Below are positions 53,890 through 64,000 of a stretch of DNA of 64,000 bases, piece by piece. How positions within the stretch are numbered: the first letter of the stretch is position 1; each line of letters starts with the position of its first letter. The notes under the pieces were generated by a model. It was not told the origin of the DNA. It saw only the letters and a program-made list of their open reading frames with translations, and did not search any database. The stretch is taken from positions 1 through 64,000 of the forward strand of contig JAREWP010000055.1 of assembly GCA_029001845.1 (NCBI GenBank). The letters run 5' to 3'. The translations under genes were made by a program, and so were the position numbers. The DNA is from Candidatus Magnetocorallium paracelense (GTDB lineage: Bacteria; Nitrospirota; Thermodesulfovibrionia; Thermodesulfovibrionales; Magnetobacteriaceae).

Positions 53890-53942
53890 ATTAAATTTAA
53901 AACTCACTTTAAAGATAAGTAAATTATAAGGAGATAAATATA

Positions 53943-55415
53943 ATGTATATCGTTATGGTTGCTACCGAATGCGCTCCTGTTGCAAAAGTCGGCGGCCTTG
54001 CCGATGTTGTATACGGCCTGAGTCGCGAGCTTGAGGTCAGGGGCAATTCAGTTGAAATTATATTACCGAAATATGACTGCATGTGGTATGACCAGATATA
54101 TGGGCTTCATGAAGCTATGAACGATCTCTGGGTGCCGTGGTATGATTCCTGGATACACTGTACAGTACTTTTTGGCTTTGTACACGGCAGGAAATGTTTT
54201 TTTATAGATGCTCATATGGACAATGCCTATTTTAACAGAGGAGTGTTTTACGGACATCATGACGATCATGAGCGTTTTACCTTCTTTTGCAGGGCTTCCC
54301 TGGAGTTCCTTTTTAAATCCGGAAAGCATCCCGAGATTATTCACTGTCACGATTGGCAAACAGGAATTTTACCTGTATTGCTCTACGATATATATCAGCA
54401 CTTGGGTATGACACATCCGAGAGTGTGTTATACTCTTCATAATCTTAAACATCAGGGGCTTGCCGGAGAATTCATACTCAACGGAACAGGCCTCCACAGG
54501 GCAGAGCATTATTTTCATCCCGATCGTCTTCAGGATAGTCAAAATCCATTTGCTTTGAACCTGATGAAAGGAGGCATCGTCTACTCAAACTTCGTTACAA
54601 CAGTATCTCCGAGATATGCCTGGGAAATACGTAACTCAGATATGGGGTATGGCTTGGGGCACACTCTTTATACTCATGGAGATAAATTCGGAGGCGTTTT
54701 AAACGGCATCGACTATGATGTCTGGAATCCTGAGATAGACAGGTATATACCTTTTAATTACAATATTGAAAGCCTGGATAATAAATTTAAAAATAAGGAG
54801 GCCCTCAGACACAGACTGCTATTGCGTGATGAGTATAAACCGATAATATGTGTCGTAAGTCGACTGGATCATCAAAAGGGAGTGGAGTTAATCAAACATG
54901 CATTGTTTTACGCCATTAATAATGGTTGTCAGTTCGTTTTGCTTGGGTCGAGTCCGGAACATGGTGTAAATGATCATTTTCTTAATCTTAAACATCAGTT
55001 GAACGATAATCAGGATTGTCATCTTGAAATAGGTTACAACGATGAACTTGCTCACTTAATTTTTGCAGGCGCCGATATGACTCTGATTCCCAGCCTTTTT
55101 GAGCCATGCGGCCTTACTCAGATGATCGCGATGAAATATGGCACCGTACCCATAGTCAGAGGCGTGGGAGGTTTAAGCGACACCGTATTCGACGCTAATA
55201 TATCGGAAAAGCCATACAGCGAACGTAACGGCTATGTCTTTTATAACTTCAGCACAAATGAACTCGAAGCTGCTATGATCAGCGCGATCGGTATGTGGTA
55301 TCATTATCCCAATTATTTCAAAGAACTCATGGAAAACGGAATGAGAGCCGATTATTCCTGGAATCATCCTGGTCAGAATTACCAGAATATATATGAATTT
55401 ATCAGAGAAAAGTAG
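53943..55415 (+). CDS. glgA: Glycogen synthase (ADP-glucose type, GT5)
   Basis: 490 residues, the family's usual length. It extends alpha-1,4-glucan from ADP-glucose. Residues 8-21 (TECAPVAKVGGLAD) include the KVGGLAD donor-binding motif. The N-terminal domain has HCHDWQTGILPV, and the C-terminal domain has VSRLDHQKGVELI, and PSLFEPCGLTQMIAMKYGTVPIVRGVGGL with the catalytic EPCGL. AAGGAGATAA precedes the start. The hairpin and the DUF4912 gene lie upstream. No other glycogen genes are in the window. Confidence 0.93.
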   Translation: MYIVMVATECAPVAKVGGLADVVYGLSRELEVRGNSVEIILPKYDCMWYDQIYGLHEAMNDLWVPWYDSWIHCTVLFGFVHGRKCFFIDAHMDNAYFNRGVFYGHHDDHERFTFFCRASLEFLFKSGKHPEIIHCHDWQTGILPVLLYDIYQHLGMTHPRVCYTLHNLKHQGLAGEFILNGTGLHRAEHYFHPDRLQDSQNPFALNLMKGGIVYSNFVTTVSPRYAWEIRNSDMGYGLGHTLYTHGDKFGGVLNGIDYDVWNPEIDRYIPFNYNIESLDNKFKNKEALRHRLLLRDEYKPIICVVSRLDHQKGVELIKHALFYAINNGCQFVLLGSSPEHGVNDHFLNLKHQLNDNQDCHLEIGYNDELAHLIFAGADMTLIPSLFEPCGLTQMIAMKYGTVPIVRGVGGLSDTVFDANISEKPYSERNGYVFYNFSTNELEAAMISAIGMWYHYPNYFKELMENGMRADYSWNHPGQNYQNIYEFIREK

Positions 55416-55502
55416 GCCACTGGCGCCGGTCTTTTCTTGCTTTAAACTAATTTTACTTAATAAGCGACTACATCCTGAATCGCCGGAAAAAGGTATTTAA
55501 CA

Positions 55503-55922
55503 ATGATAGAATTAAATCAGTGGTTTTTTGTATTACTTGCAAATTTTTTAATTCTTATATATGTCCTTAATATAATACTTTTTAAACCCCTTCTTGCGCT
55601 TTTTAAAGAGAGGGAGAAAATAATCGACGGCTCACTGAAAGCTGCAAAAGAGCTGGAGGAACAAAAGAATAAGGCTCTTGCAAATATGCAGGACGAGTTG
55701 GCTCGCGCTAATGCAAAAGCTACTTATATTTATGATGCTCTTAAGCAGGAAGGTTTGGAAAAGCAGAGAGAATCCCTGGAACGCTCTCATGAGGAGGCGA
55801 TGGAGGCAGTAGAGAGGGCGAGAGTGGAGATAGCCGGAGAAGCCGATAAGGCGCGACAGAGATTAAGACAAGAAATCGATCGATACAGCGAGTCTATTGT
55901 ACAGAAGCTCATAAATGTCTAG
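55503..55922 (+). CDS. atpX: ATP synthase Fo subunit b'
   Basis: 139 residues. One membrane helix at the N-terminus (WFFVLLANFLILIYVLNIIL), then KPLLALFKEREKIIDGSL and a long charged helix (AAKELEEQKNKALANMQ). This is the peripheral stalk arm paired with subunit b in bacteria that carry two b-type genes. It overlaps atpF by eight bases. It is the first gene of the cluster; the a and c subunits are not here. Confidence 0.88.
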   Translation: MIELNQWFFVLLANFLILIYVLNIILFKPLLALFKEREKIIDGSLKAAKELEEQKNKALANMQDELARANAKATYIYDALKQEGLEKQRESLERSHEEAMEAVERARVEIAGEADKARQRLRQEIDRYSESIVQKLINV

Positions 55923-56481
55923 AATAGTTATGCCTGTTTTCTTTCAAATTGCAATCATTTTAGTCAGTGTCTCGTCACTCTATGCTTCTGAAGGAAGCTC
56001 GAGCGGAGGAGCTCACTGGTTATGGCCTTTGTTTAATTTCGCCATTCTTGTTACTATTCTGATTTTCTTTTTAAAAAAGCCTATCCGAAATTATTTTAAT
56101 ACCCGCACCGAGCTTATGGAGAAATCCCTTAATGAAGCCAAAGAGGCAAAGGCCCTTGCGCAAAAAGCTCTGGACCAAATGGAAGAGAGAGTCAGGTTAA
56201 AAGACAGTGAAGTGAAAGGAATTATTGAAGCTGCCAGAGACGCCGGAGAGAGAGAGAAGGAGAGACTTATCAATGAAGGAAAAGCCATGAGTCTTAAAAT
56301 TAAAGATCAGGCAGAGGTGAATATATCTTTTGAACTTAAAAAAGCAAAAGATTCCCTTAAGGCGGAGGCTGTAGAAATCGCCCTTGAAATGGCTGAGAAA
56401 GAGCTTAAAAGCACCTTGACAGAAGAGCAGCAGGAGAAGCTTCTGGATGAGTCCGTTAAAAAGATAGCTTCTGCGAACTGA
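55915..56481 (+). CDS. atpF: ATP synthase Fo subunit b
   Basis: 188 residues. An N-terminal hydrophobic stretch resembling a signal peptide (FFQIAIILVSVSSLYA) precedes the true membrane anchor (WPLFNFAILVTILIFFLKKP). A long stalk helix rich in Lys and Glu follows. A signal-like extension on b is known in deltaproteobacteria. The start overlaps atpX, and atpH begins 13 bases after. Confidence 0.9.
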   Translation: MSRIVMPVFFQIAIILVSVSSLYASEGSSSGGAHWLWPLFNFAILVTILIFFLKKPIRNYFNTRTELMEKSLNEAKEAKALAQKALDQMEERVRLKDSEVKGIIEAARDAGEREKERLINEGKAMSLKIKDQAEVNISFELKKAKDSLKAEAVEIALEMAEKELKSTLTEEQQEKLLDESVKKIASAN

Positions 56482-56494
56482 AAGGAGAGAACGA

Positions 56495-57046
56495 TTGAAA
56501 AAGGATATCAGATCAATAAAGAGGTTAACAAGAAAGTATTTTCACTCTCTTAATATAAAAACTCTGGAAAAAACTCTGGAAGAACTAAATGTTTTCAACG
56601 ATCTGATAAATAGCGGCAAGGAGCTGAAATCCGTTTTGTGCAGTCCTCTTTTTGACATGAAAGACAAAGAAACGGCAGTGAATGTTTTTAAAGAGCGACT
56701 CGGTTTTTCGGAAGTAACTGAGAAATTTTTAAAGCAATTGATATTCCGCAGCGCAGTAACTCTCTTACCTGACGTAATAAATTCTTTAACCAATGTATAT
56801 CTTGAAGCGAAAAATATGGTCAGAGCTGTGGTTCTATCGCCTGTAAATATCGAGAGCGCATCAAAGGAAAGATTGAAAAAGTCTCTTTCAGGCATACTTG
56901 AGAAAGAGGTGGACCTGAATTACAGTATCGACCCGACTCTTATAGGCGGCATTGTTGTTAAAGCAGGCAGCATGATGTTTGATTCGAGTCTAAAGGGGCA
57001 GTTAAGACTGCTCAGAGACGAGATGTTGAAAGAAAGGATGAATTAG
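56495..57046 (+). CDS. atpH: ATP synthase F1 subunit delta
   Basis: 183 residues starting from TTG after AAAGGAGAG. Mostly helical. The end (SIDPTLIGGIVVKAGSMMFDSSLKGQLRLL) is the conserved delta C-terminal signature (D..LIGG...G....D.S....L..L). The subunit joins the b stalk to the alpha crown. Confidence 0.9.
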   Translation: MKKDIRSIKRLTRKYFHSLNIKTLEKTLEELNVFNDLINSGKELKSVLCSPLFDMKDKETAVNVFKERLGFSEVTEKFLKQLIFRSAVTLLPDVINSLTNVYLEAKNMVRAVVLSPVNIESASKERLKKSLSGILEKEVDLNYSIDPTLIGGIVVKAGSMMFDSSLKGQLRLLRDEMLKERMN

Positions 57047-57110
57047 CATTTATATATAAACTGCCAACCGTGAAGGGTTGTTAACGTTTAAAGTTCAACG
57101 GGGTGATTAA

Positions 57111-58619
57111 ATGGAAATCAATGTAGCTGAAATCGGAGATATCATTAAAGAGCAGATTACCGATTTCGAAAAAAAGGTAGATGTAAGCGAAGTCGGATCA
57201 GTACTGACTATAGGAGACGGTATTGCCGGCATATACGGCCTTGAAAGGGCTATGGCCGGCGAACTTCTTGAGTTTCCCAACTCTCTTTACGGTATGGCCC
57301 TTAATCTCGAGGAGGACAGTATAGGCGCCGTTTTGTTTGGGGAATCAAGTCTGGTGCATGAAGGAGACGTAGTTAAACGTACAGGCAGGATCATGGATGT
57401 ACCGGTCGGAGAGGAAATGCTTGGCCGTGTGGTTAATGCTATCGGGCAACCTATTGACGGAAAAGGGCCTGTAAATACTAAGGAGAGAAGGCCTGTGGAT
57501 ATTATTGCTCCCGGAATTGTCGACAGGCAACCTGTCAGAGAACCACTGCAGACAGGCCTTAAGGCCATAGACTCAATGATTCCGATTGGCAGAGGTCAGA
57601 GGGAACTTATCATAGGAGACAGACAGACAGGTAAGACCGCTATCGGTGTAGACGCCATTATTAACCAAAAAGAGTCCGATGTGTTTTGTATATACGTCGC
57701 CATAGGACAGAAGAGATCGAATGTCGTAAGGGTTTTAAAGACTCTCGAAGAGCATGGCGCTCTCAGTCATACAATAGTCGTTTCAGCTACAGCAAGCGAG
57801 CCTGCTCCTTTGCAGTATCTGGCGCCTTATACCGGATGCGCCATAGGGGAATTTTTTAGAGACAGGGGGCAACATGCCCTTATTATATACGACGACTTAA
57901 GCAAACAGGCTACTTCTTACAGGCAGCTCTCGCTTCTCCTCAGACGCCCGCCCGGAAGAGAGGCTTATCCGGGAGATGTTTTCTATCTTCATTCCAGACT
58001 CCTGGAAAGAGCGGCAAAGCTTTCAGACGAACATGGCGGAGGTTCTTTAACGGCGTTGCCTATAATCGAGACTCAGGCCGGTGATGTTTCCGCTTACATC
58101 CCTACCAACGTAATTTCTATTACAGACGGTCAGATATATCTTGAACCCGATCTTTTCTATGCCGGAATACGGCCTGCCGTCAATGTCGGCCTCTCAGTGA
58201 GCAGGGTGGGCGGTGCTGCTCAAACAACTGCCATGAAGCAGGTAGCAGGTACTTTGAGACTGGACCTTGCCCAATACCGTGAGCTTGCAGCCTTTGTTCA
58301 GTTTGGCTCCGACCTCGACAAGGCGACAATGGAACAGATCGAGAGGGGCAGGCATATGGTAGAGCTTTTAAAGCAGGGGCAGTTCGTTCCAATGCCTCTA
58401 AACGAGCAGATAGTTGTACTGTACGCAGGAGCAAACGGCTACGTCGACGACATACCTGTGGAAGAGCTAAGGGAGTTTGAAGCAAGGTTGCTCGATTTTT
58501 TTAAGACACAAAAACAGGATATAATGGATGAAATTAGTGACAAGAAGAAGCTTGATGAGAGCCTGAGAGCCAGATTTGACAGTGCAATAAAAGAATTTAA
58601 AGAAAAATTCAGGAATTAA
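57111..58619 (+). CDS. atpA: ATP synthase F1 subunit alpha
   Basis: 502 residues, standard length. Walker A GDRQTGKT at 169-176, then VYVAIGQK-type [12 protein letters not shown], and the RP...G.SVSRVGG stretch ([19 protein letters not shown]) with the arginine finger. Alpha carries the non-catalytic nucleotide sites. It follows atpH by 64 bases and precedes atpG by six. Confidence 0.96.
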   Translation: MEINVAEIGDIIKEQITDFEKKVDVSEVGSVLTIGDGIAGIYGLERAMAGELLEFPNSLYGMALNLEEDSIGAVLFGESSLVHEGDVVKRTGRIMDVPVGEEMLGRVVNAIGQPIDGKGPVNTKERRPVDIIAPGIVDRQPVREPLQTGLKAIDSMIPIGRGQRELIIGDRQTGKTAIGVDAIINQKESDVFCIYVAIGQKRSNVVRVLKTLEEHGALSHTIVVSATASEPAPLQYLAPYTGCAIGEFFRDRGQHALIIYDDLSKQATSYRQLSLLLRRPPGREAYPGDVFYLHSRLLERAAKLSDEHGGGSLTALPIIETQAGDVSAYIPTNVISITDGQIYLEPDLFYAGIRPAVNVGLSVSRVGGAAQTTAMKQVAGTLRLDLAQYRELAAFVQFGSDLDKATMEQIERGRHMVELLKQGQFVPMPLNEQIVVLYAGANGYVDDIPVEELREFEARLLDFFKTQKQDIMDEISDKKKLDESLRARFDSAIKEFKEKFRN

Positions 58620-58625
58620 GTAAAT

Positions 58626-59495
58626 ATGCCCAATCTTAAAGATATTAAAAACCGCATCGCTTCCATAAAAAACACAGGGAAGATCACCAGAGCCATGAAG
58701 ATGGTATCTGCATCCAAATTAAAAAGGGCGCAGCTGACAATGACCCAAACGAGACCATATGTTCGGGGAATAGACGCTATGACGACAAGCATCTTAAGAG
58801 GTGTCGAGAGGGAGTCTCATCCGCTTCTTTTGAAAAGAGAGGTAAATGCCGTTGAGGTGCTGGTAATCTCCAGCGATAAAGGCCTTTGCGGCGCCTATAA
58901 TACAAATATCCTTAAAGCCGCTGCTTCTTTTATCGAAGAATCGAAGAAAAAAGGATTGAATATTGGTGTCAACACAATAGGTAAAAAAGCTAAGGACTAC
59001 TTTTCAAGAAGGGGTATGTCTCCGAGATATTCCTGGACAGGATTTTCCAGAGATGTAATCTATGGAGAAATAGAGGAGATCGGCAGTAAAATAATAGAGG
59101 ACTATATAAATGGCGTTTTCGACGAGTTTTATCTTTTTTATAATGAATTCAAATCGGTTATGGTCCAAGAACCTTCTCAGGCGCGAGTACTTCCAATGTC
59201 AACGGATTTGGGGAGCGATGAGGGAAAAGAGGCCGGCAACGATTTTATTTACGAACCTTCAAAAGATACAATTCTTAACAGATTACTGCCGAAAAGTGTA
59301 ATTACACAGATATTCAGCGCTGTGACAGAGGCGAGAACCTCCGAGGAGGCGGCACGGATGGTGGCGATGGAAAACGCCACAAAAAACAGCAGTGAAATGA
59401 TCGATAAACTAACGTTGGAATATAATAAGGCAAGGCAGGCATCTATTACAGCTGAACTTATGGATATTGTCGGAGGCGCTGCTGCAATCGGTTAA
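58626..59495 (+). CDS. atpG: ATP synthase F1 subunit gamma
   Basis: 289 residues. The start PNLKDIKNRIASIKNTGKIT and SSDKGLCGAYNTN are conserved. The end has MENATKNSSEMIDKLTLEYNKARQASIT, the C-terminal rotor helix. It is the central shaft that turns inside the alpha/beta ring. 187 bases and a repeat fragment separate it from atpD, more than is usual inside this operon. Confidence 0.95.
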   Translation: MPNLKDIKNRIASIKNTGKITRAMKMVSASKLKRAQLTMTQTRPYVRGIDAMTTSILRGVERESHPLLLKREVNAVEVLVISSDKGLCGAYNTNILKAAASFIEESKKKGLNIGVNTIGKKAKDYFSRRGMSPRYSWTGFSRDVIYGEIEEIGSKIIEDYINGVFDEFYLFYNEFKSVMVQEPSQARVLPMSTDLGSDEGKEAGNDFIYEPSKDTILNRLLPKSVITQIFSAVTEARTSEEAARMVAMENATKNSSEMIDKLTLEYNKARQASITAELMDIVGGAAAIG

Positions 59496-59543
59496 CGGAT
59501 TGTTGCCTTCTGTTGCACCTTGGCAGGGACTTGTAAGAAAAAT

Positions 59544-59640
59544 AGTAACTACTTTAGGTGTACAGACTGAAGGCTGAAGACTATTAGGTAAGACATACGT
59601 TAACGATAAAACTTTTATTTTTTATTGCCCAATACTCACA
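59544..59640. repeat. Half copy of the GTAACTACTTAGG element inside the atp operon
   Basis: AGTAACTACTTTAGGTGTAC and GGCTGAAGACTATTAGG match the left half of 38816-38963. The right arm is missing. It lies between the atpG stop (59495) and the atpD start (59683). Confidence 0.7.
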
Positions 59641-59679
59641 GGTCACATTCAATTCTAATTTACGGATAATGGAGGTTAG

Positions 59680-61098
<1,419 letters not shown>

Positions 61099-61100
61099 TA

Positions 61101-61526
61101 ATGGAAAAGGTTTTAAAACTCAATATTGTTACACCCTATGGTCAGGTGATGGAAGATGAGGTAGATGAAGTCATATCGCCAGGGACAGAGGGGGAATTCG
61201 GAGTGCTTCCGGGCCATGTCCCTTTTGTTACTACATTAAATGTAGGTACTTTGACTTATAAAAAGGACGGACGCATAGGACGTGTGTTTATAAATTCCGG
61301 TTATGCGGAAGTCGATTACAACAGGGTGCTTATACTTTCCGACAGTGCTGAAAAGAGTGAAGATATAGATTTGGAAAGGGTGGAAGCCGCCAAAAAAAGG
61401 GCTGAGAGCAGACTGAATGAAGTTAGAGAGTTGAAAGATGCCGGCGGAAGCATTGATTTCGTCAGGGCCCGAGCCGCATTGACCAGATCTGTTATAAGAA
61501 TTAAAACTACGGAAAATAAGCGATAG
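61101..61526 (+). CDS. atpC: ATP synthase F1 subunit epsilon
   Basis: 141 residues from ATG 61101, two bases after the beta stop. MEKVLKLNIVTPYGQVMEDE and EGEFGVLPGHVPFVTTLNVG match the beta-sandwich domain. A C-terminal helix hairpin (RVEAAKKRAESRLNEVRE) is present. It links the shaft to the c ring and can inhibit hydrolysis. A TTG at 61086 is in frame but unlikely. Last gene of the cluster. Confidence 0.92.
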   Translation: MEKVLKLNIVTPYGQVMEDEVDEVISPGTEGEFGVLPGHVPFVTTLNVGTLTYKKDGRIGRVFINSGYAEVDYNRVLILSDSAEKSEDIDLERVEAAKKRAESRLNEVRELKDAGGSIDFVRARAALTRSVIRIKTTENKR

Positions 61527-61993
61527 CTTTAATGAACCTCCAATGCACCCATACCCATTATTAACCTCTTCTCTATCATCTCTTGACACGAAAGCCGAGA
61601 GGCCGCAGATTGCTGTATTCCATAAAAGTAATTTTTCCGATTTTGTATTATTAACTTCAGGAGAAGGGCGTAGAGTATTTGTGACAAGCTGCATTATGCA
61701 GCACGCATTTTGTAACATGTCACAAAATGCGTGCTGCAAAGTTTTCTCGCCTCTTTTTGTTTGTTAAGATAAGTTTCTTATAAATTCAGTATGTCAGCCT
61801 TTCTTTGATTCATTAATCTCTAAGTACGGATATTGCGTTGTTTCTGGCATAAATTTTGATATTATTATCTGGATTCACGATTAAACCAAAAAAAGCAGCC
61901 AACTGCACCTCTCTATTTATAATGAGCTGCAAGCAAACAGAGGCACTCCTGGCCGGTGTTGCCTGTTTATCTCTAAATGCTTTAAAATTCCTT
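61527..61993. other. Intergenic region downstream of the atp operon
   Basis: No gene is supported. It contains the hairpin at 61698-61737. Short reading frames on both strands here look random. Confidence 0.35.
61698..61737. terminator. Perfect 16-bp hairpin after the atp operon
   Basis: GCAGCACGCATTTTGT and ACAAAATGCGTGCTGC surround an eight-base loop. AAAGTTTTCTCGCC, not a clean T-run, follows. It may end atp transcription or protect the mRNA 3' end, or be another mobile hairpin. Confidence 0.45.
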
Positions 61994-62053
61994 AGCTGAT
62001 AGCTGATAGCTGATAGCTGATAGCTGATAGCTGATAGCTGATAGCTGATAGCT
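61994..62053. repeat. Eight tandem copies of the 7-mer AGCTGAT
   Basis: Units from 61994 to 62049, then AGCT and a T-run. The last unit is 37 bases from the ATG at 62086. The unit length is not a multiple of three and the array is non-coding, so slippage would change promoter or leader spacing. AGCTGATAGCTGAT strings recur near 63755. Confidence 0.95.
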
Positions 62054-62085
62054 TTTTTTGTGTTAAAAGTTTTCATCTAAATACT

Positions 62086-62553
62086 ATGGACGACTCTTTA
62101 GACACTTCTCAACAAAAGGTTTTTTTATCGGAGGATTATCTGATAGATTTTCAGGACGATTCCGAGCAGATATTTGTGAAAGCCGAGAATTTGCTTGTAA
62201 AAATCGAAAAAAAAGAGTGTGGGGAAGACGATTATGCAGAATTTACATACCTTATGAACAGGTTAAAGGGGGATGCTTTTGTCACAGGCATTGTATGGGT
62301 CTCGGAGCTGGCTTCATTGATGGACGATGTTTCAATGAAATTAAAAGATTTAGAGCATATCCGCTTACCCCACGTAGTAGAAGTCTATTTTAGATGTTTC
62401 GATGCAATAAGAACTCATGTACAAGGGCTGATTGAAGATAGAGTTGAAACTGACGACAAAGTTCTTAAGGATATGAAAACCATACATGTCGCTCTCAAGG
62501 CGGAAAGAAAAAGGATTGATCAAAAATCCATAGATGAAATGTTCGAAACATGA
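62086..62553 (+). CDS. HPt-like protein lacking the phospho-histidine
   Basis: 155 residues. SEDYLIDFQDDSEQIFVKAE starts a helical-bundle domain like the HPt domains of chemotaxis CheA and of phosphorelays. The usual H-x-x-K-G is NRLKGDAF: Asn58 stands for the histidine, while Lys61 and Gly62 remain. The rest (VSELASLMDDVSMKLKDLEH) keeps the pattern. It should therefore bind but not carry phosphate. Alone, with no response regulator beside it. Assignment rests on pattern only. Confidence 0.6.
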   Translation: MDDSLDTSQQKVFLSEDYLIDFQDDSEQIFVKAENLLVKIEKKECGEDDYAEFTYLMNRLKGDAFVTGIVWVSELASLMDDVSMKLKDLEHIRLPHVVEVYFRCFDAIRTHVQGLIEDRVETDDKVLKDMKTIHVALKAERKRIDQKSIDEMFET

Positions 62554-62623
62554 TTAGATCAAGCATAAAACGCAGGTACAAGACATTGGTTGATATATTG
62601 CGACTTCTTCATCCTTACCTGCA

Positions 62624-63640
62624 TTAACCGAGATTCAAGTATTTGAGGTCGATACTGTTTGGATCGCTTACGCCAAGTCCCATGGAAGCGGCTGTGTCCA
62701 GGTAATGAGCTTTGTCGATAACCGAGGGTAAGCTGTTTTCAACTCTTTTCTCTTCAATCAGAGACATACCGACAAGATCAACCGCCACGGGATCGAAACC
62801 CAGTATTAACATGTTATTGTTCCACTGTGGTTCAACGATCGGCCCACCATTAAAAGCGCCTTTGAGGGCGTCAAGGATAATTAGTGCGTTTTTATCTTTT
62901 ATCTCAGGCAGGCTATAGAGAAACGGTATTCCGGGATCGCAGTTATTTTTGTGGGCATTCGTGACATGGGGATCGAGCGACATATAATAGTCGTCAAGTG
63001 TCACGGCTCCATAGTAATTTTTCATACTAAGTGTAACTCCGGCGATACTGTGATCCTTTAGTACGGGGATATTAACAGTGTAATCGCACATCTTTGTCAG
63101 GATCGAACTCATATAATATGTGAGATCGTCGCCATATTCAAGAGGTCTGTTAAAGTCATAGCCTATACCGATAGAGTCCGTACCTAAATATCTCACTCCA
63201 TCGGATGTGTTGTTTAACGGATACCCCGATTGACTCAGTGAACTCTCTATGCGGTCCCATACAATAATATTGTTTTCTTCAAACAGATTGGTAAGACCTG
63301 ACGTAACACCTTCAACAACAGCGGAATGGGTCGGAAAGAGATTCGTTACGCAATTGATCTTAAGTCCCACTATGCTTCTACTTTCATAATTGGGAAAAAT
63401 CGATTTCCAGCCTGCTTTTAAACTATTGAAGCCTGTTAAAGCTTTGATGCCTTCATCGATCATATATTGAATGACATTTCCATTGATTTCCCCGTTTACA
63501 TTGAATACCTGCGAATGATATGAGATAACGACCCTTGGTTTTAAAAGAGACGCTCCTATCTCATAAGGTGTCGAAAGGATGACTCCTCCGGCTAAAAGAG
63601 ACATCCTTCCAACATCTTTTAAGAAATTCCGTCGATTCAT
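62624..63640 (-). CDS. Tat-exported DUF362-domain protein
   Basis: 338 residues. A twin-arginine start (MNRRNFLKDVGRMSLLAGGV) predicts Tat export, as for folded proteins with cofactors. DUF362 phrases follow: VGLKINCVTN, VNIPVLKDHSIAGVTLSMKNYYG and DPVAVDLVG. No 4Fe-4S cluster motif is visible. DUF362 proteins are of unknown activity. The upstream DNA (63646-63780) has an inverted AGCTGATGGCTGACTGC pair. No partner genes are evident. Confidence 0.85.
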   Translation of the reverse strand: MNRRNFLKDVGRMSLLAGGVILSTPYEIGASLLKPRVVISYHSQVFNVNGEINGNVIQYMIDEGIKALTGFNSLKAGWKSIFPNYESRSIVGLKINCVTNLFPTHSAVVEGVTSGLTNLFEENNIIVWDRIESSLSQSGYPLNNTSDGVRYLGTDSIGIGYDFNRPLEYGDDLTYYMSSILTKMCDYTVNIPVLKDHSIAGVTLSMKNYYGAVTLDDYYMSLDPHVTNAHKNNCDPGIPFLYSLPEIKDKNALIILDALKGAFNGGPIVEPQWNNNMLILGFDPVAVDLVGMSLIEEKRVENSLPSVIDKAHYLDTAASMGLGVSDPNSIDLKYLNLG

Positions 63641-63645
63641 AAAAA

Positions 63646-63780
63646 ATAGCAGTCAGCTATCAGCGGTCAGCCTTCATCTGAGGAAAGTGTTGATATTATG
63701 CCTTCACCTTATGGACGAATGTGTATTGAATTGTAAAATGTTGCAATTAAAAAGCTGATAGCTGATGGCTGACTGCTAAA
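63646..63780. repeat. 135-bp imperfect inverted repeat of the AGCTGAT type
   Basis: AGCAGTCAGCTATCAGCGG at the left and GCTGATGGCTGACTGCTAA at the right are imperfect inverse complements. It shares the AGCTGAT word with the 7-mer array at 61994. It is in the leader of the DUF362 gene. Confidence 0.65.
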
Positions 63781-63851
63781 TGCTTTTAGGTTGATTTTCA
63801 TAATCTGTGTAATCTGTGCTTAATACCTTGTTTAGTTCAGACTACACCACG

Positions 63852-64000
63852 TTAGGAGAAGCTATTTGTTTTCGATTGTAAATAATGCTTCGTCTTTAGA
63901 TGATAAAAACGGTGAATTAAAAATATAAGGCTCATAAACCATAATCCCAAAACACCGAATGATTTGGAAAGGGCTGTCGGTTGTTTTGAATCCTTCCAAT
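63852..64000 (-). CDS. C-terminal fragment of a membrane protein, cut by the window edge
   Basis: Read leftward from the edge, an open frame of 48 residues ends in TAA at 63852-63854. It has SKQPTALSKSFGVLGLW, a membrane-like FMSLIFLI and a basic tail (HRFYHLKTK). Its start lies outside the window. The hydrophobic helix and charge layout look real, but the fragment is too short to identify. Confidence 0.4.
   Translation of the reverse strand, partial: WKDSKQPTALSKSFGVLGLWFMSLIFLIHRFYHLKTKHYLQSKTNSFS

Noticed and set aside
61543-61767. 74-residue ORF after atpC
   Set aside because: It is built across the hairpin at 61698-61737, and no start signal is visible.

Overview
The window (about 40% G+C by eye) comes from a Gram-negative bacterium. 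It carries an MsbA-type lipid flippase, a family-9 heptosyltransferase, a KpsS-like capsule enzyme and an O-antigen ligase. It also carries an F1Fo ATP synthase cluster with paired b and b' subunits but no a or c subunit genes, and a PP2C/FHA/Ser-Thr kinase/cNMP signalling set. These features fit an uncultured Desulfobacterota-like (deltaproteobacterial) or neighbouring lineage. No rRNA or tRNA is present, so the placement is an inference.

Layout. 1-0.6 kb: frameshifted tail of an IS4-family transposase and a miniature inverted-repeat element. 0.7-7.5 kb: a heptad-repeat membrane coiled-coil protein and four cell-envelope polysaccharide genes. 7.6-11.9 kb: a broken nucleotidyltransferase, a tautomerase, then PP2C phosphatase, FHA protein, a Ser/Thr kinase fused to a cyclic-nucleotide domain, and a small partner protein. 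11.9-16.2 kb: an aldolase/dehydrogenase fusion, a 26-residue membrane peptide, a beta-lactamase-fold hydrolase and an HDOD protein. 16.2-21.7 kb: repeat-rich DNA around a secreted Cys protein, a divergent cation exchanger and a cNMP-domain protein. 21.7-28.4 kb: a second kinase, a phosphatase, small orphan proteins, a VapBC pair, and QueC and QueF of queuosine synthesis.

28.4-50.7 kb is the striking part. Twelve consecutive polytopic GT-C type membrane glycosyltransferases lie in three strand blocks, and five of them end in TPR repeats like the TMTC O-mannosyltransferases. Directly after them, behind a consensus sigma-70 promoter and a 230-base leader, lies a 550-residue secreted Ser/Thr/Gly-rich protein closed by a perfect terminator (51.0-53.0 kb). 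I infer that this is an abundant surface (S-layer-like) protein and that the glycosyltransferases decorate it or another envelope polymer.

53.1-55.4 kb: a DUF4912 protein and glycogen synthase. 55.5-61.5 kb: atpX-F-H-A-G-D-C, with a mobile repeat fragment between atpG and atpD. 61.5-64 kb: a 7-base tandem repeat ahead of an HPt-like protein that lacks the phospho-histidine, a Tat-exported DUF362 protein, and the end of a gene that runs off the right edge.

The intergenic DNA holds several dispersed repeat families. One forms a 30-bp hairpin whose arms covary between copies. Another is a 134-bp palindrome with four good copies. Others have terminal inverted repeats beginning GTAACT. Several copies touch gene ends and supply stop codons.
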